Shown here in pieces: positions 47,008 through 55,052 of a DNA stretch of 62,423 nt. The stretch lies in NCBI GenBank assembly GCA_947460345.1, contig CANHGM010000017.1, forward strand, positions 1 through 62,423, given 5' to 3'. A model generated the notes under the pieces. It was not told the origin of the DNA. It did no database searches and worked only from the letters and a program-made list of their open reading frames with translations. The stretch's first letter is position 1, and the number at the start of each line of letters is the position of its first letter. Both the position numbers and the translations under genes were made by a program. Source of the stretch: Bacteroidota bacterium. GTDB taxonomy: Bacteria > Bacteroidota > Bacteroidia > UKL13-3.

Positions 47008-47847
47008 ATGAGTAATAAGATATATCCATGTTTGTGGTTTGATGGTCAAACCAAAGCAGCTGCTGATTTCTACTGTTCCATTTTTAAAAATTCAAGTATT
47101 ACTGCTCAAAATCCGATGGTGGTAAATTTTGAAATAGAAGGTTTTAAAGTGATGGCATTAAATGGTGGACCCATGTTTAAAATAAACCCAAGTATATCTT
47201 TTTTTGTTATGTATGAAACAGATGAAGAAATAACCCACATATGGAATAAATTGGTAGCAGGTGGAAGTGTGATGATGGCACTAGACCAATATCCATGGGC
47301 AAAGAAATATGGTTGGTTGGTCGATCAGTTTGGTATGACTTGGCAATTGATGTTAGATAAACTACCTGAACATGGTCAGAAGATTATCCCCTCATTTTTA
47401 TTTATCGGTGATCAAAATGGAAATGCTCAAAAAGCAATCAATCATTATACAACTATGATCAAACCTTCACAGATATATCATTTAGAACTAGCAAAGGCAG
47501 GAGATCCGCAACCTAAAGGTGATTTAAAGTTCGGACATTTTATGTTAGATACACAACTATTTGCTGCTATGGATGGCATTGGAGAGCATGCTTTTAAATT
47601 TAACGAAGGAGTTTCTTTGGTAATAGAGTGTGAGGACCAAGTTGAAATTGACCATTGTTGGAACAGTTTAACTCAACATGGTAAAGAATCTCAATGTGGA
47701 TGGTTGGTAGATCAGTTTGGCGTGTCATGGCAAATAATCCCCAAAAATTTAGGCAGCTTATTGATGAATCCTGAAAAGCAAGGAAGACCCATGCAAGCTT
47801 TAATGGGCATGAAAAAGATAGAAATTGATGCTCTGCTCAATGCCTAA
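47008..47847 (+). CDS. VOC/PhnB-like protein with two 3-demethylubiquinone-9-type domains
   Basis: 279 residues of two glyoxalase-fold PhnB-like domains. The first (about 1-130) starts KIYPCLWFDGQTKAAADFYC and ends YGWLVDQFGMTWQLM; the second (about 135-265) starts IIPSFLFIGDQNGNAQKAIN and ends CGWLVDQFGVSWQII. The doubled GWLVDQFG motif is diagnostic. The substrate is unknown. An (AT)n tract lies directly before the ATG. Confidence 0.85.
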   Translation: MSNKIYPCLWFDGQTKAAADFYCSIFKNSSITAQNPMVVNFEIEGFKVMALNGGPMFKINPSISFFVMYETDEEITHIWNKLVAGGSVMMALDQYPWAKKYGWLVDQFGMTWQLMLDKLPEHGQKIIPSFLFIGDQNGNAQKAINHYTTMIKPSQIYHLELAKAGDPQPKGDLKFGHFMLDTQLFAAMDGIGEHAFKFNEGVSLVIECEDQVEIDHCWNSLTQHGKESQCGWLVDQFGVSWQIIPKNLGSLLMNPEKQGRPMQALMGMKKIEIDALLNA

Positions 47848-47850
47848 CAT

Positions 47851-48684
47851 TTATTCTTTTTTGGCAAACTTGAGTTGGGCTACAATAATATAGCTCACAA
47901 TAGTCATTAAGGTCCACGAACTTATTTTCTGAAAATGCACCACTTTCCAACCGTTGTGTTGGTTGGTATATTTCCATGCTCCAAAAAAAGTAGCAAAATT
48001 TTCGGCAAGCCATATAAAAAAACCGATTAAAATAAAAGAGAGTATTACGGGCATTTGTCTTCTGATACCGCTGGTATTAAAGTACACTTTAGCAGGATAG
48101 AACGCAATAATAACTAATGCAGAAAGTATCCACCTATAATCGCCAATAAAATGATGGGTAAAGAAATTGATATATATGAACAAACTCAAAGCCCAACCAA
48201 TCCAATATATAGGCCAAGGAGACATCTTTAATTCAAATCTTCGCCAAGCTTGGCACATATAACTGGCAACTGATGCATACATAAAACCGCTATATAGTGG
48301 TACTCCATAAAATTTGGAATAAGCTTCTTCGGGGTAGCTCCAGGAGTGTTTACTTACTTTAAACCACTCCATCAAAATACCCAGTATATGAAACAAACAA
48401 ATCACCAATAACTCATCTCTCGATTCGAGTTTAGTGATATACATAAACGCTTGCATGGCTAGGCAACATATAAGCAAAAAATCATATCTAGGCAAAGCCC
48501 CAAGAGGTAGCACTTTAGACAGAGCTAGCAAGGCAAAAATAGTTACAGGGAATATGCAAGAAACAGCATTTTTATATCCAAACACAACCAATTCATTCCA
48601 CCTGTTTTTTAGAAGTGATTGTTGAGAGTTAACATTAAATTTTTGTTCGAGCCAAGTTTGGAGTTTGAATATAGATCTGTCCAT
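47851..48684 (-). CDS. DUF817 integral membrane protein
   Basis: 277 residues with about eight hydrophobic segments. Family-like blocks are HILGILMEWFKVSKHSWSYP, FYGVPLYSGFMYASVASYMC and the end FFGAWKYTNQHNGWKVVHFQ with KISSWTLM. DUF817 proteins have no established function. It is convergent with the PhnB-like gene (3-nt gap). Confidence 0.82.
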   Translation of the reverse strand: MDRSIFKLQTWLEQKFNVNSQQSLLKNRWNELVVFGYKNAVSCIFPVTIFALLALSKVLPLGALPRYDFLLICCLAMQAFMYITKLESRDELLVICLFHILGILMEWFKVSKHSWSYPEEAYSKFYGVPLYSGFMYASVASYMCQAWRRFELKMSPWPIYWIGWALSLFIYINFFTHHFIGDYRWILSALVIIAFYPAKVYFNTSGIRRQMPVILSFILIGFFIWLAENFATFFGAWKYTNQHNGWKVVHFQKISSWTLMTIVSYIIVAQLKFAKKE

Positions 48685-48882
48685 AAATTAAAGCAAATAT
48701 ATAAGCTAACGCCAATAAATTTAGTTTATGATATCTGTAATTTAAAGTAAATCTTGTTTAAAAAATAAACTTACTTACTTGGTTATGAATGTAAAAATCT
48801 CAACATTTTCCTGTAAATAATTTAAAAAGTATTTAATATATATAATTGTGATTTTTGTATATATAATTTTAAAACAAAATGT

Positions 48883-49662
48883 TTAAGAAACTTTATCTTG
48901 TATTTTTCTAGTAATTTTTACAATCAAAGCACGTGGGAAAAACCTTACGGCAGTAGCCATTATATTGTTCATCAATCCATGTATGGCCACAGTTTTTCCT
49001 TTCATCATTGCCTTATAGCCATATTCAGCTACTTCTTTTGAAGTAGGTAATTTACGACCTTTAAACAATGCACTGTCTTCCATCGCAGCAGCAGCTTGAA
49101 AACCGCTTTCAGTTGCTCCTGGGCACAGAATGGTAATGGTTACACCCTTATCGCTCACTTCATTATTCACTGCCTCTGAAAAACTCAACACATAAGCTTT
49201 AGTTGCAAAATATATAGCCATTTGAGGACCAGATTGAAATGCAGCGGTTGAGGCTACGTTCATTATTTTCCCACTTTTACGAGTAACCATTTCTTGTAAA
49301 TAGAGTTTTGTGAAATGTGTAAGCGTAGTGATGTTTAAGTTTATCATTTGCAACTCTTTGTCCCAGTTGGTTTCGGTAAACATGCCAAAATCACCAAAAC
49401 CTGCATTGTTAATCAAATAATCTACTAGTATATGTTGCTTGGTGGTTTCATTATATACTTCTTGGGCTGCATTCGGTGCTGATAGGTCTTTGCCAATTAT
49501 ATATACTTTAATTTGATATTGTTTTTCTAAAGTTGATTTTAAAGCTTCTAATGCTGTAATATTTCTTGCTACCAATACTAAATTGTCGCCTTTAGAAGCG
49601 TGTATTTTGGCTAATTCTAGTCCGATGCCATTAGATGCTCCTGTGATTAATGCTGTTTTCAT
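48883..49662 (-). CDS. SDR-family short-chain dehydrogenase
   Basis: 259 residues from the ATG at 49662 (the frame runs to 49857, but MKTALITGASNGIG is the natural start). Cofactor motif TGASNGIG at residues 6-13, NNAG near 89, catalytic Ser in NVASTAAF, and YFATK with the catalytic Tyr and Lys. It belongs to the DltE/YqjQ-type classical SDRs. Substrate not known. Confidence 0.88.
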   Translation of the reverse strand: MKTALITGASNGIGLELAKIHASKGDNLVLVARNITALEALKSTLEKQYQIKVYIIGKDLSAPNAAQEVYNETTKQHILVDYLINNAGFGDFGMFTETNWDKELQMINLNITTLTHFTKLYLQEMVTRKSGKIMNVASTAAFQSGPQMAIYFATKAYVLSFSEAVNNEVSDKGVTITILCPGATESGFQAAAAMEDSALFKGRKLPTSKEVAEYGYKAMMKGKTVAIHGLMNNIMATAVRFFPRALIVKITRKIQDKVS

Positions 49663-49789
49663 GTTTTTATGAGAAAGTTGTATATATGTTTGGTTATATA
49701 TTGATAGTTTTTGAATGTAAGTATATATGTTTTTAATTATAAAATACATAGCAAAACTAGGTGAATAGGGTTTATATATATGAATGATA

Positions 49790-50152
49790 TTAACGTTTAG
49801 AGATTTTATTTCCGGTGCTTCTTTGTCGGCTGCATTTAAACTTACTAACAGATGCATTGCGAAGTGAAAGATGTTTAGTTTTTCTAGAGGTCATTCTTTT
49901 TCGCCACATTCTAAAACTAGAAGGCAATGAGTTTTTACGCATAAAATCAATCACTTCATTTTCTTTTAATCCAAATTGAAATGTGATTGCTTCAAATGGG
50001 GTGCGGTCTTCCCATGCCATTTGTATGATTCTATCTATATCTTGTATCGATAATTTCTGTTTTTTTGTTGCGACTTTCTTTTCTTGTGCCAATTGAAAAC
50101 TGGATAAAGAAGGCAATCCGCTGTAGGCACATATAAGTTCTGTATTGTTCAC
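49790..50152 (-). CDS. DUF2805 / TIGR03643-family protein
   Basis: 120 residues. The diagnostic core runs from DIDRIIQMAWEDRTPFEAI through FGLKENEVIDFMR to SSFRMWRKRMTSRKTKH, a helix-turn-helix-like unit. The tail is basic (KFKCSRQRSTGNKISKR). Function not established; the fold suggests nucleic acid binding. 18 nt after the membrane protein gene. Confidence 0.83.
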   Translation of the reverse strand: MNNTELICAYSGLPSLSSFQLAQEKKVATKKQKLSIQDIDRIIQMAWEDRTPFEAITFQFGLKENEVIDFMRKNSLPSSFRMWRKRMTSRKTKHLSLRNASVSKFKCSRQRSTGNKISKR

Positions 50153-50170
50153 TTTTTTTTAAATTTATAA

Positions 50171-50968
50171 TTACTTTGTTAAGCTGTCATGTTCTTGTTT
50201 TGCTTTAAAAAGCGGTTTGCCTTGTAATGCTTGAACTAGCGTGAATATAGCGAGCATCCCATATAGTATAGAAATGATAACAACAGACTTTGTATTTTGA
50301 AAGAAATAGTAAGCTAAAATTGGCAAAACTTGTAAGGCATGCATCCCAATGAAGTGAGCTATTCTGGGGTCGCCATATTTGGTACTCCAATGCAAAAAAG
50401 GAATACTAGCTTCGCCGTCTTGGCCTCCAATGGTATGCGAGAGTCGTGAACCCATCACAAATCCTTCAAATGAAAACACTACAAAAATGATGATTCCTAA
50501 ACGTATAGCCCATATATAATAACTGGGTAGGGTAGGGAAACTTTCAACAAAAAACAAATAACCAATATAGGCTGTATATACTGTTACTACTGAAGCAGCG
50601 ATAGCCATTAAGGCATATAAAGCAGAATAAATGGGTGTGCTTATATTGTAATGTGATAATTCACCTTTATTGGCTTGAATGGCAATATATATAATTTCAA
50701 ATCCTAACATCAGTATGACTGTCCAGTTAAAAAGTTTAATGTTGAATGTAGGAAGGTACGAACAATACCAAGCCATAGTTAAAGCATATAAACCAATGGA
50801 AAAAGCGAACTTAAAAGGCTTATACCACGCATTGGCATTATATACTTGTGTGGTGGTAAATTTAGTTAAGAGTAAAAAAATTAAAGCCAATAACATACAT
50901 ATTAAACCAAAGTTGAATAGCGTTTCATTTTTTGTTTTTAATTGTTGGATAAATTGATACATGTTCAA
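50171..50968 (-). CDS. Integral membrane protein of unknown function
   Basis: 265 residues with about seven hydrophobic segments. Notable conserved-looking blocks are AWYKPFKFAFSIGLYALTMA and RIAHFIGMHALQVLPILAYY, where His residues sit inside or at the edge of a membrane segment. I do not recognise a named family. It heads a small operon with the DUF2805 gene and possibly the SDR. Confidence 0.7.
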   Translation of the reverse strand: MNMYQFIQQLKTKNETLFNFGLICMLLALIFLLLTKFTTTQVYNANAWYKPFKFAFSIGLYALTMAWYCSYLPTFNIKLFNWTVILMLGFEIIYIAIQANKGELSHYNISTPIYSALYALMAIAASVVTVYTAYIGYLFFVESFPTLPSYYIWAIRLGIIIFVVFSFEGFVMGSRLSHTIGGQDGEASIPFLHWSTKYGDPRIAHFIGMHALQVLPILAYYFFQNTKSVVIISILYGMLAIFTLVQALQGKPLFKAKQEHDSLTK

Positions 50969-51122
50969 ATCTTTATAATTTAAACATTTGTATAAGAAAT
51001 AAGTTTTTGAAAAGTTTTGATAGCATAATTATATATCTATAAGTAATAAAATTTATGGATTTATCAGCGTTCAGACCTCTTGATAATCATGTCTTTAGCT
51101 CTCGACAATCAAATGCGGAGTA

Positions 51123-51145
51123 GTTGTCGCTGTTCTTCAAGAACG
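51123..51145. repeat. Left inverted end of the RAYT island
   Basis: GTTGTCGCTGTTCTTCAAGAACG-type sequence whose reverse complement recurs at 52506-52528 with one difference. The GTTCTT-CAA-GAAC part folds back on itself. Confidence 0.75.
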
Positions 51146-51290
51146 GTGACTTATATATAAGCAAGGTCTGTAACCTGGTATTGTCAAAAATATACTTTAC
51201 CAAACAAACAAGCATTCGTATATTTGTTTGATGGTATAACATTATATAAATTGAATGTATATTGGTATTGAAAGAAAAAGTATAATGAAG

Positions 51291-51345
51291 GCAAGATTGG
51301 AGTCTTGAAGTAAGAGCTCACGAGACTGGAGTCTCGCGAGGGCTG
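51291..51345. repeat. REP hairpin pair (GACTGGAGTC family), copy 1
   Basis: An imperfect GCAAGATTGGAGTCTTG hairpin at 51291-51307, then CGAGACT-gg-AGTCTCG at 51321-51336 and the trailing GCGAGGGCTG. Confidence 0.8.
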
Positions 51346-51407
51346 ATAAAAATATAGATTTCGAATCCCGAATACAGAATTTCGAAAAGGACGATGCATT
51401 CACCACT

Positions 51408-51430
51408 AGTTCAAGCGTCTCGCTTGGACT
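51408..51430. repeat. REP-type hairpin (CAAGCG-tct-CGCTTG)
   Basis: 10-bp arms with one G-T mismatch and a 3-nt loop. Layout resembles 39257-39279 but the sequence differs. Confidence 0.6.
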
Positions 51431-51491
51431 ATCATTCAACGAATATATAAATATTTAAATCTCTAACCCGAATTACGAAAAGGATTAGTAA

Positions 51492-51662
51492 TTATTTACT
51501 ACGTTTCTTCGTTTCAAGTTTTGGTAGTCCTATTGTTCGCAGCATCTCATTTGCTTTCTCAACCTTTTCAGGAAACAATACTATATCGCTGTATTTGTTC
51601 AACGACTTGTCAATCCTTACAACAGGAACTTTTTTTTGTTTAATTCTTTTATTGTTGTCCAG
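51492..51662 (-). pseudogene. Truncated small protein gene inside the RAYT island
   Basis: A clean frame with protein-like composition: NNKRIKQKKVPVVRIDKSL, then NKYSDIVLFPEKVEKANEML and RTIGLPKLETKKRSK, ending at TAA 51492-51494. There is no ATG; the 5' end runs straight into a REP hairpin (51667-51686), so the start was probably lost or replaced by it. The family is not recognised by name. Confidence 0.5.
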
Positions 51663-51666
51663 CCCT

Positions 51667-51714
51667 CGCGAGACTCCAGTCTCGTGAGTTCAAATGGCAA
51701 GACTCCTGTCTTGC
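51667..51714. repeat. REP hairpin pair (GACTGGAGTC family), inverted copy 2
   Basis: CGCGAGACTCCAGTCTCGTG at 51667-51686 and GCAAGAC-tcct-GTCTTGC at 51697-51714. It is in the opposite orientation to copies 1, 3 and 4 and sits just upstream of the RAYT gene. Confidence 0.8.
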
Positions 51715-51777
51715 ATATTATATATATAATGCTTAAATAAATCATATATAAAAATGTTAAATTTTAAATAATAATTT

Positions 51778-51785
51778 TATTTTTG
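51778..51785 (+). promoter_or_regulatory. -7 promoter element of the RAYT gene
   Basis: TATTTTTG fits TAnnTTTG; the ATG follows after 4 nt, so transcription should begin about at the start codon. Confidence 0.45.
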
Positions 51786-51789
51786 CCAT

Positions 51790-52338
51790 ATGAGTACAGC
51801 TTATAAAATTCGAGACCCTGAAGGAATATATTTTGTAACATTTACAGTTGTTGGATGGATAGATATATTTAGCAGAAAAATATATTGTGATTTAATTTTA
51901 GATAACTTAAAGTACTGCCAACAAAACAAAGGATTAATAATACATGCATGGGTTTTAATGACTAATCATATTCATTTAATTGTATCAGCCGGGACTGAAC
52001 CCTTGCTAGCTGAGATTATTCGTGATTTTAAAAAGTATACAAGTAGAGAAATAATAAAACTTATAGAAACAGAAAAAGAAAGTAGAAAAGAATGGATGTT
52101 AAGCTATTTTACATGGAAAGGACAAACAAACCCAAATACAACAAAACATCAGTTTTGGATACATGATAGTCACCCAATACCATTATATAATAATGAGGTA
52201 ATGCAACAGAAAATTGATTATATACATCACAATCCAGTAAGAGCTGGGTTTGTAGATGAACCTCAGCATTGGAGATATAGCAGTAGCAAAAACTATAAAG
52301 GAGAAAAAGGCTTGTTGGACTTAAAATTAATTGAATAA
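51790..52338 (+). CDS. REP-associated tyrosine transposase (RAYT, Y1/IS200-like)
   Basis: 182 residues. The HUH metal motif is NHIHLIV near residue 57. The N-terminal strand GIYFVTFTVVGWIDIF is typical of Y1 transposases. The C-terminal motif QQKIDYIHHNPVRAGFV with its Tyr, followed by WRYSSSKNY, is the RAYT hallmark. Such enzymes cut and join single-stranded REP hairpins. Full length appears intact. REP hairpins flank it on both sides. Confidence 0.9.
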   Translation: MSTAYKIRDPEGIYFVTFTVVGWIDIFSRKIYCDLILDNLKYCQQNKGLIIHAWVLMTNHIHLIVSAGTEPLLAEIIRDFKKYTSREIIKLIETEKESRKEWMLSYFTWKGQTNPNTTKHQFWIHDSHPIPLYNNEVMQQKIDYIHHNPVRAGFVDEPQHWRYSSSKNYKGEKGLLDLKLIE

Positions 52339-52360
52339 AATGGGAAATTTATTATATAGA

Positions 52361-52411
52361 CAAGACTGGAGTCTTGCAATAAAAGCTCACGAGACTGGAG
52401 TCTCGCGAAGG
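52361..52411. repeat. REP hairpin pair (GACTGGAGTC family), copy 3
   Basis: CAAGACTGGAGTCTTG at 52361-52376, then CGAGACT-gg-AGTCTCG at 52390-52405. Directly downstream of the RAYT stop. Confidence 0.85.
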
Positions 52412-52453
52412 CTGGAAAATTAATTGAATAAAATAAGAAATTTTATTATAAAG

Positions 52454-52505
52454 GCAAGACTGGAGTCTTGCAATAAAAACTCACGAGACTGGAGTCTCGC
52501 GAGGG
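52454..52505. repeat. REP hairpin pair (GACTGGAGTC family), copy 4
   Basis: GCAAGACT-gg-AGTCTTGC at 52454-52471, then CGAGACT-gg-AGTCTCG around 52484-52499. Copies 3 and 4, with the short AT-rich sequence between (TTAATTGAATAAAAT-like), form a direct tandem repeat. Confidence 0.85.
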
Positions 52506-52528
52506 CGTTCTTGAAGAACGGCGACAAC
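52506..52528. repeat. Right inverted end of the RAYT island
   Basis: Reverse complement of 51123-51145 with one difference; it ends 8 nt from the polX stop codon. Confidence 0.75.
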
Positions 52529-52535
52529 GCAGTAC

Positions 52536-54203
52536 TCACTTCCTTTTCCTATTCTCAAAATAAGTTTCTATCTGTGCTCGAGAAAGGGTATTGAAGGTAA
52601 AGTCTTTGGTGAGTCCGCCTTTGCGGGCTGCACATACCCCAAAATACATGTCGAGAAAGCCTTCTTTCTTATGTGCATCTGGATTGATGCTGATAGGCAC
52701 TCCTTTGCTCATGGCATAGTCTATCCAACGCCAATCTATATCCAGTCGGTATGGATGTGCATTTAGTTCTATCACAACCCCATTGGCTGCACAGGCATCT
52801 ATCACTTTTGAGTGGTCTATAGGATAACCGGGCCTTGATAGTAAAAGCCTGCCTGTAGGATGCCCTAAAATGGTGGTGTACTTGTTTTCGATGGCTTTGA
52901 TGAGTCGCTCAGTAGCTTTAGTTTCATCCATCTTTAAATTTTGATGAATAGAAGCCACTACAAAATCAAAGGTGGCCAACACCTCATCGCTATAATCTAG
53001 TGAGCCATCCATCAAAATATCACTTTCTATTCCTTTAAAAATCTTAAATGGATATAGCTGTTGGTTGAGCTGGTTTATTTCTATATGTTGAGCTCTAACT
53101 CGGTCTTCTTTTAACCCGTTGGCATATACGGCGGTTTTGCTGTGGTCGCACATGCCTAAATATTCATAACCCATTTCTATACAATAAAGGGCCATCTCTT
53201 CTATACTGTGCATGCCATCGCTCCATTTGCTGTGGTTGTGCAGCGTTCCTTTTAAATCAGGATAGGTGATGAGTTGACTGTATTTGCCTGCTTTGGCATA
53301 TTCTATTTCATTCAATCCTTCTCTCAACTCAGGCATTATATAAGGCGTTTGATATTTTGTATATATAGCTTCTTCGCTTTGTTTGTTTTCAGTAGTTATA
53401 TATCCAAGTTTTTCTAAGTGTAATGGATTGGCTGTGGTTTCGAATAGGGTATTGATATAGGTTGCTGCAGAGGTATAATATATTCTCAGTAAAGGAAATT
53501 GCTCAGAACGGAGGGTTAATATATTGTTTTCAAAAATGGCTGTTTCAGAACCATAAAATTGGTTTATAGCATCTATATGCGAAGGTGTATATATAGCCTC
53601 TATACAAAAATCAATTTCTTCAATAATTTCAGTCATTCTTCTAATATCACCTGTGATTGAAATTTGATTGGGTTGAATTGAGGCATTTATTTTTTCTTTC
53701 CATGCCTCAGCTAATACAATGGCGTTAGCGTAATGTAGTTTGCCTTGGTTTTGTTCTAAGAATTGAATGCTTTCTATAATAGCCGATTGCGTTTTTTCAC
53801 CAAATCCTTTAACATCTACCAATCTGTTTTCGTTACAGGCGTATAACAATTCACCTATACTTTCAATGCCTAGCTCACGCCATATGAGTCCTACTTTTTT
53901 AGGTCCTATTCCTTTTATTTTGAGCATGGCTGCTACGCCCACAGGGGTTTTGGTTGCCAGTTCGTCTAGGTCTTTAAAGCTTCCTGTTTGTTTTATTTCT
54001 TCAATTTTACTGGCTAAACTTTTGCCTATACCCTCTATTTTTTCTATTTCATCTTTTGATAAAGCAGATAGGTCTAATCCCAACTTATCTATTCTGAATG
54101 AAGCATTGGCATAATTCTTAGCTTTAAAACTATCTAAGTCGTGCAAGTCTAAAAGTTGACTATAGAGTTTAAAAATATCTGCTATATCATCTGTGCTAAT
54201 CAT
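52536..54203 (-). CDS. polX: PolX-like protein with intact PHP domain and degenerate polymerase site
   Basis: 555 residues. Helix-hairpin-helix repeats lie at about 50-150 (IEGIGKSLASKI, KIKGIGPKKVG). The palm shows GDIRR at 185-189, but the usual catalytic DxD is EID at 196-198, and the usual third Asp (in a V/I-D-[LM]-R strand) is replaced in FPLLRI at 236-241. The C-terminal PHP phosphoesterase domain (about 318-555) keeps HNHSKWSDG, CDHS, GIESDI, ASIHQN, GHPTGRLL and NPDAH. So this is likely a nuclease/phosphoesterase with a dead polymerase. It starts 18 nt after the acyltransferase gene, across an (AT)n tract. Confidence 0.88.
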   Translation of the reverse strand: MISTDDIADIFKLYSQLLDLHDLDSFKAKNYANASFRIDKLGLDLSALSKDEIEKIEGIGKSLASKIEEIKQTGSFKDLDELATKTPVGVAAMLKIKGIGPKKVGLIWRELGIESIGELLYACNENRLVDVKGFGEKTQSAIIESIQFLEQNQGKLHYANAIVLAEAWKEKINASIQPNQISITGDIRRMTEIIEEIDFCIEAIYTPSHIDAINQFYGSETAIFENNILTLRSEQFPLLRIYYTSAATYINTLFETTANPLHLEKLGYITTENKQSEEAIYTKYQTPYIMPELREGLNEIEYAKAGKYSQLITYPDLKGTLHNHSKWSDGMHSIEEMALYCIEMGYEYLGMCDHSKTAVYANGLKEDRVRAQHIEINQLNQQLYPFKIFKGIESDILMDGSLDYSDEVLATFDFVVASIHQNLKMDETKATERLIKAIENKYTTILGHPTGRLLLSRPGYPIDHSKVIDACAANGVVIELNAHPYRLDIDWRWIDYAMSKGVPISINPDAHKKEGFLDMYFGVCAARKGGLTKDFTFNTLSRAQIETYFENRKRK

Positions 54204-54218
54204 ATATATATATATATA
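54202..54218. repeat. (AT)n simple-sequence tract in the polX start region
   Basis: An uninterrupted alternating AT run that fills nearly all the 18-nt gap between the acyltransferase stop and the polX ATG. Confidence 0.8.
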
Positions 54219-54221
54219 AGG

Positions 54222-55046
54222 TTAAGATTTGTTTAAATCGTATACTTGTTTCTTTACCATGTCAGCCCATTGTTGGTCAGGGTGTTCTTTGGTAAATGTG
54301 CTGTGAGATATGGGTTTGCCAATGGTTATTTTAACTGTTTTGCCTTTTTGCTTATACATTTCATTGGCAAGGTATAGCATTTCTATATTGGCTTTGATAC
54401 CCAAGCTTTTTCTAATGTTTGATAGTCTATAAAAAAAGTTTGACATGCCACCTTCTATAAATACTGGTATAACATCTTTTTGGTATTTTTTAGAGCGGGT
54501 GATAAAAGTTTTTTTCCATTCTAAATCTGTAATCACGCCATCTACTTTTCTGGAAACCAAGCCTGCAGGGAATAAACAAATCAATTGGTCTGATGCAAAC
54601 AATTCATCTACTGATTGAAGGCTTTGCAGGGCATTTTTGCCATGTTTGTTTACCCCGGTAAAGATGGAGCGAAGTTGATGAAAATTTAGCAGCAAATCAT
54701 TCACTATAAATTTGATGTCTTTTCTTACTTTGCCTAATTCTGGAACAATGGCTACTGCATCAAAACCGCCGAGTGGATGGTTAGATACTAAGATAGACCC
54801 GCCCGTTTTAGGTATATTTTCTAGCCCCACTATTTCTACGGTTACGCCAAATTCTTTGATGCAATTTTGACAAAAAGTAAAGGCATCTTCTTTGTCATGT
54901 GCAACCATAAAACTATTTATATCATCTTCATGTATAATACGTTTTAAGTAATTGATTACGAAGCTAGGAATCCATTTTAAAGCCTTTGGATTTTTTTCTT
55001 TAAAAAGTTTATATATATCAACAAATTTTGCTTGGGTTTCTATCAT
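54222..55046 (-). CDS. Lysophospholipid-type acyltransferase
   Basis: 274 residues. The acyltransferase motif appears as SNHPLGGFDAVAI near residue 89, the NHPLGG-D variant seen in Bacteroidota glycerolipid/hemolysin-type acyltransferases, with His and Asp spaced one residue wider than the classic HX4D. FPAGLVSRK near residue 157 gives the phosphate-binding block. Likely transfers an acyl chain to a lysolipid at the inner membrane. Seven nt after the S9 peptidase gene's end. Confidence 0.82.
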   Translation of the reverse strand: MIETQAKFVDIYKLFKEKNPKALKWIPSFVINYLKRIIHEDDINSFMVAHDKEDAFTFCQNCIKEFGVTVEIVGLENIPKTGGSILVSNHPLGGFDAVAIVPELGKVRKDIKFIVNDLLLNFHQLRSIFTGVNKHGKNALQSLQSVDELFASDQLICLFPAGLVSRKVDGVITDLEWKKTFITRSKKYQKDVIPVFIEGGMSNFFYRLSNIRKSLGIKANIEMLYLANEMYKQKGKTVKITIGKPISHSTFTKEHPDQQWADMVKKQVYDLNKS

Positions 55047-55052
55047 TATAGA

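Larger units (their letters stand above)
51117..52530. mobile_element. RAYT/REP island with inverted ends
   Basis: The stretch between the membrane protein and polX holds a RAYT gene, a truncated small frame and at least six related hairpins. Its ends carry an inverted repeat: 51123-51145 and 52506-52528 match over 23 nt with one difference, and each end is itself a hairpin (GTTCTT/AAGAAC). The island therefore looks like a unit, or an accretion of REPs bounded by one REP type in opposite orientations. Confidence 0.65.
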
